From Planctomycetia bacterium (GTDB lineage Bacteria > Planctomycetota > UBA11346): 15,099 bases of DNA. Each line of letters starts with the position of its first letter. Position 1 is the first letter of the stretch. Of this stretch, positions 14,414 to 15,099 are shown piece by piece. A model generated the notes under the pieces. It was not told the origin of the DNA. It worked only from the letters and a program-made list of their open reading frames with translations, and ran no database searches. The stretch is from contig SYDV01000340.1 of NCBI GenBank assembly GCA_005801395.1, positions 1 through 15,099 of the forward strand. The letters are read 5' to 3'. The position numbers were made by a program, and so were the translations under genes.

Positions 14414-14857
14414 TTACATCCCATTCGCGGCTAAAACCGCATTAATTTCACTCATTTTTGTCAGGAATAATTGCAGCGTGCAACCGGTTTGTCCTTCGAT
14501 TTCATGTAAAATATCTTCGGTTAAAGAGCCCGCGATGGCGATCACTAAAGAGGAACCAATCGAGTCCATCGGCACAAATTGATAACGCCGCATCATGGCG
14601 GGCTCAAATATTTCCAATAAGTCTTTTGAGATTTGATACTGAGATGGCAATATATAGGGAATGCCAAATTGATTCACCAAAACGCCAACAATTTTTTCTT
14701 CGGTAATGAGTTTATTTTGCACCAACGTTTCGCCGAATAACAGGCCAGATTGATGTTGTAAACGCAATGCGTCCTGCACTTGCTCATTGGTCAGCAATCC
14801 TTGCTCCACCAACAATTCGCCCAGGCGCTTTTTTATCAGACGATTAATAGCAACCAT
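14414..14857 (-). CDS. Free-standing MshEN (GspE N-terminal) domain protein, candidate c-di-GMP receptor
   Basis: The product is 147 residues and consists only of a MshEN/T2SSE N-domain; no ATPase part follows before the stop at 14414. Two 24-residue motifs separated by exactly 5 residues are visible. Motif 1 is 11-34 (RLGELLVEQGLL..., ending A-L-x-x-Q34). It matches the published c-di-GMP-binding pattern RLGxx[LVI][LVI]xxG[LVI][LVI]x4Lx3LxxQ almost perfectly. Motif 2 (40-63) keeps the aliphatic positions and Q63 but has lost the Arg and the second Gly. It starts at ATG 14857, overlapping the PilT stop by one base (TGATG), and is followed 42 bases later by pilB. Likely role: regulatory partner of the pilus motors. 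Binding itself is inference. Confidence 0.82.
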   Translation of the reverse strand: MVAINRLIKKRLGELLVEQGLLTNEQVQDALRLQHQSGLLFGETLVQNKLITEEKIVGVLVNQFGIPYILPSQYQISKDLLEIFEPAMMRRYQFVPMDSIGSSLVIAIAGSLTEDILHEIEGQTGCTLQLFLTKMSEINAVLAANGM

Positions 14858-15099
14858 CAGACACCATCCCGTTGTGCGGTACGCTTCAAATCTTCTTGGT
14901 CTGGACTACGTGACATCGCATCGTCCCAAGTAATTTGATTCGCTTTATACAGCTCGAATAAACTTTGATTCATGGTGCGCATGCCCAATTTCGCACCAGT
15001 TTGAATATGCGACATAATTTGATGACATTTATCATCGCGAATCAAAGCACGAATGGCGGAATTGGGAATCATGACTTCCGCCGCCATCGCTCGACCACG
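14857..15099 (-). CDS. pilT: Twitching-motility retraction ATPase PilT, C-terminal part (cut by window edge)
   Basis: Only the last 80 codons are in the window; the frame is open to 15099. The visible part begins GRAMAAEVMIPNSAIRALIR. It carries the AIRxLIR[DE] signature of PilT, followed by DKCHQIMSHIQTGAKLGMRTMNQSL and ITWDDAMSRSPDQEDL, both typical of the C-terminal region of retraction ATPases (GMQTMNQSL and AMSRSxDPEEL in well-known members). The AIR-LIR helix is required for retraction in studied PilT proteins. PilU cannot be excluded without the N-terminal half. It is the first of the three pilus motor genes visible in this operon. Its TGA overlaps the next gene's ATG by one base. Confidence 0.87.
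   Translation of the reverse strand, partial: RGRAMAAEVMIPNSAIRALIRDDKCHQIMSHIQTGAKLGMRTMNQSLFELYKANQITWDDAMSRSPDQEDLKRTAQRDGV

Noticed and set aside
1..15099. CRISPR array, tRNA or rRNA genes
   Set aside because: No regularly spaced repeats, cloverleaf-like or rRNA-like sequences were seen on either strand.

Overview
The window reads as a piece of a Gram-negative chromosome of roughly 50% G+C. It encodes outer-membrane polysaccharide export, a predicted lipoprotein and type IV pilus ATPases. A BshA-type glycosyltransferase, an IS630-type transposase start and GC-rich hairpin-forming intergenic DNA would fit a member of the PVC group such as a planctomycete. That placement is a low-confidence impression, because there is no rRNA or other marker gene here.

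Left edge (1-1013). The 5' end of an IS630-like transposase runs off the window on the minus strand. It is followed by a GC-rich stretch of consecutive hairpins. Then comes a minus-strand two-gene unit: a small nucleotidyltransferase whose stop codon overlaps the start of a roughly 68-residue companion. The companion's C-terminus runs into the hairpin-rich DNA. The unit resembles a toxin-antitoxin-style or accessory cassette.

Polysaccharide region (1077-9252). The minus strand carries, in transcription order, a secreted protein of unknown function, an OPX-type polysaccharide export protein, and, after a 481-base non-coding stretch, a UDP-glucuronate 4-epimerase. The plus strand carries, divergently, a Wzc-like fusion of chain-length regulator and BY-kinase, then a large O-antigen polymerase/ligase-like membrane protein. 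Together they supply a precursor sugar (UDP-galacturonate), polymerisation, chain-length control by phosphorylation, and export. The 263-base divergent gap (4234-4496) probably holds the promoters of both arms. No sugar transferases or flippase are visible, so the pathway must be completed elsewhere.

Middle (9332-12516). A small secreted protein with its own good promoter is followed by a tight two-gene operon, PEGA-domain lipoprotein then bshA (bacillithiol step 1), with two bases between them. A FucU/RbsD-type sugar mutarotase is transcribed divergently from that operon.

Right edge (12524-15099). A minus-strand type IV pilus motor operon runs pilT (cut by the window edge), then a free-standing MshEN-type domain protein with a well-preserved c-di-GMP-binding motif, then a pilB/gspE-type assembly ATPase. 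The most interesting points are the free-standing MshEN protein next to a PilB whose own N-domain has lost that motif, the nucleotidyltransferase pair invaded by repeat DNA, and the unknown secreted protein encoded with the export gene.
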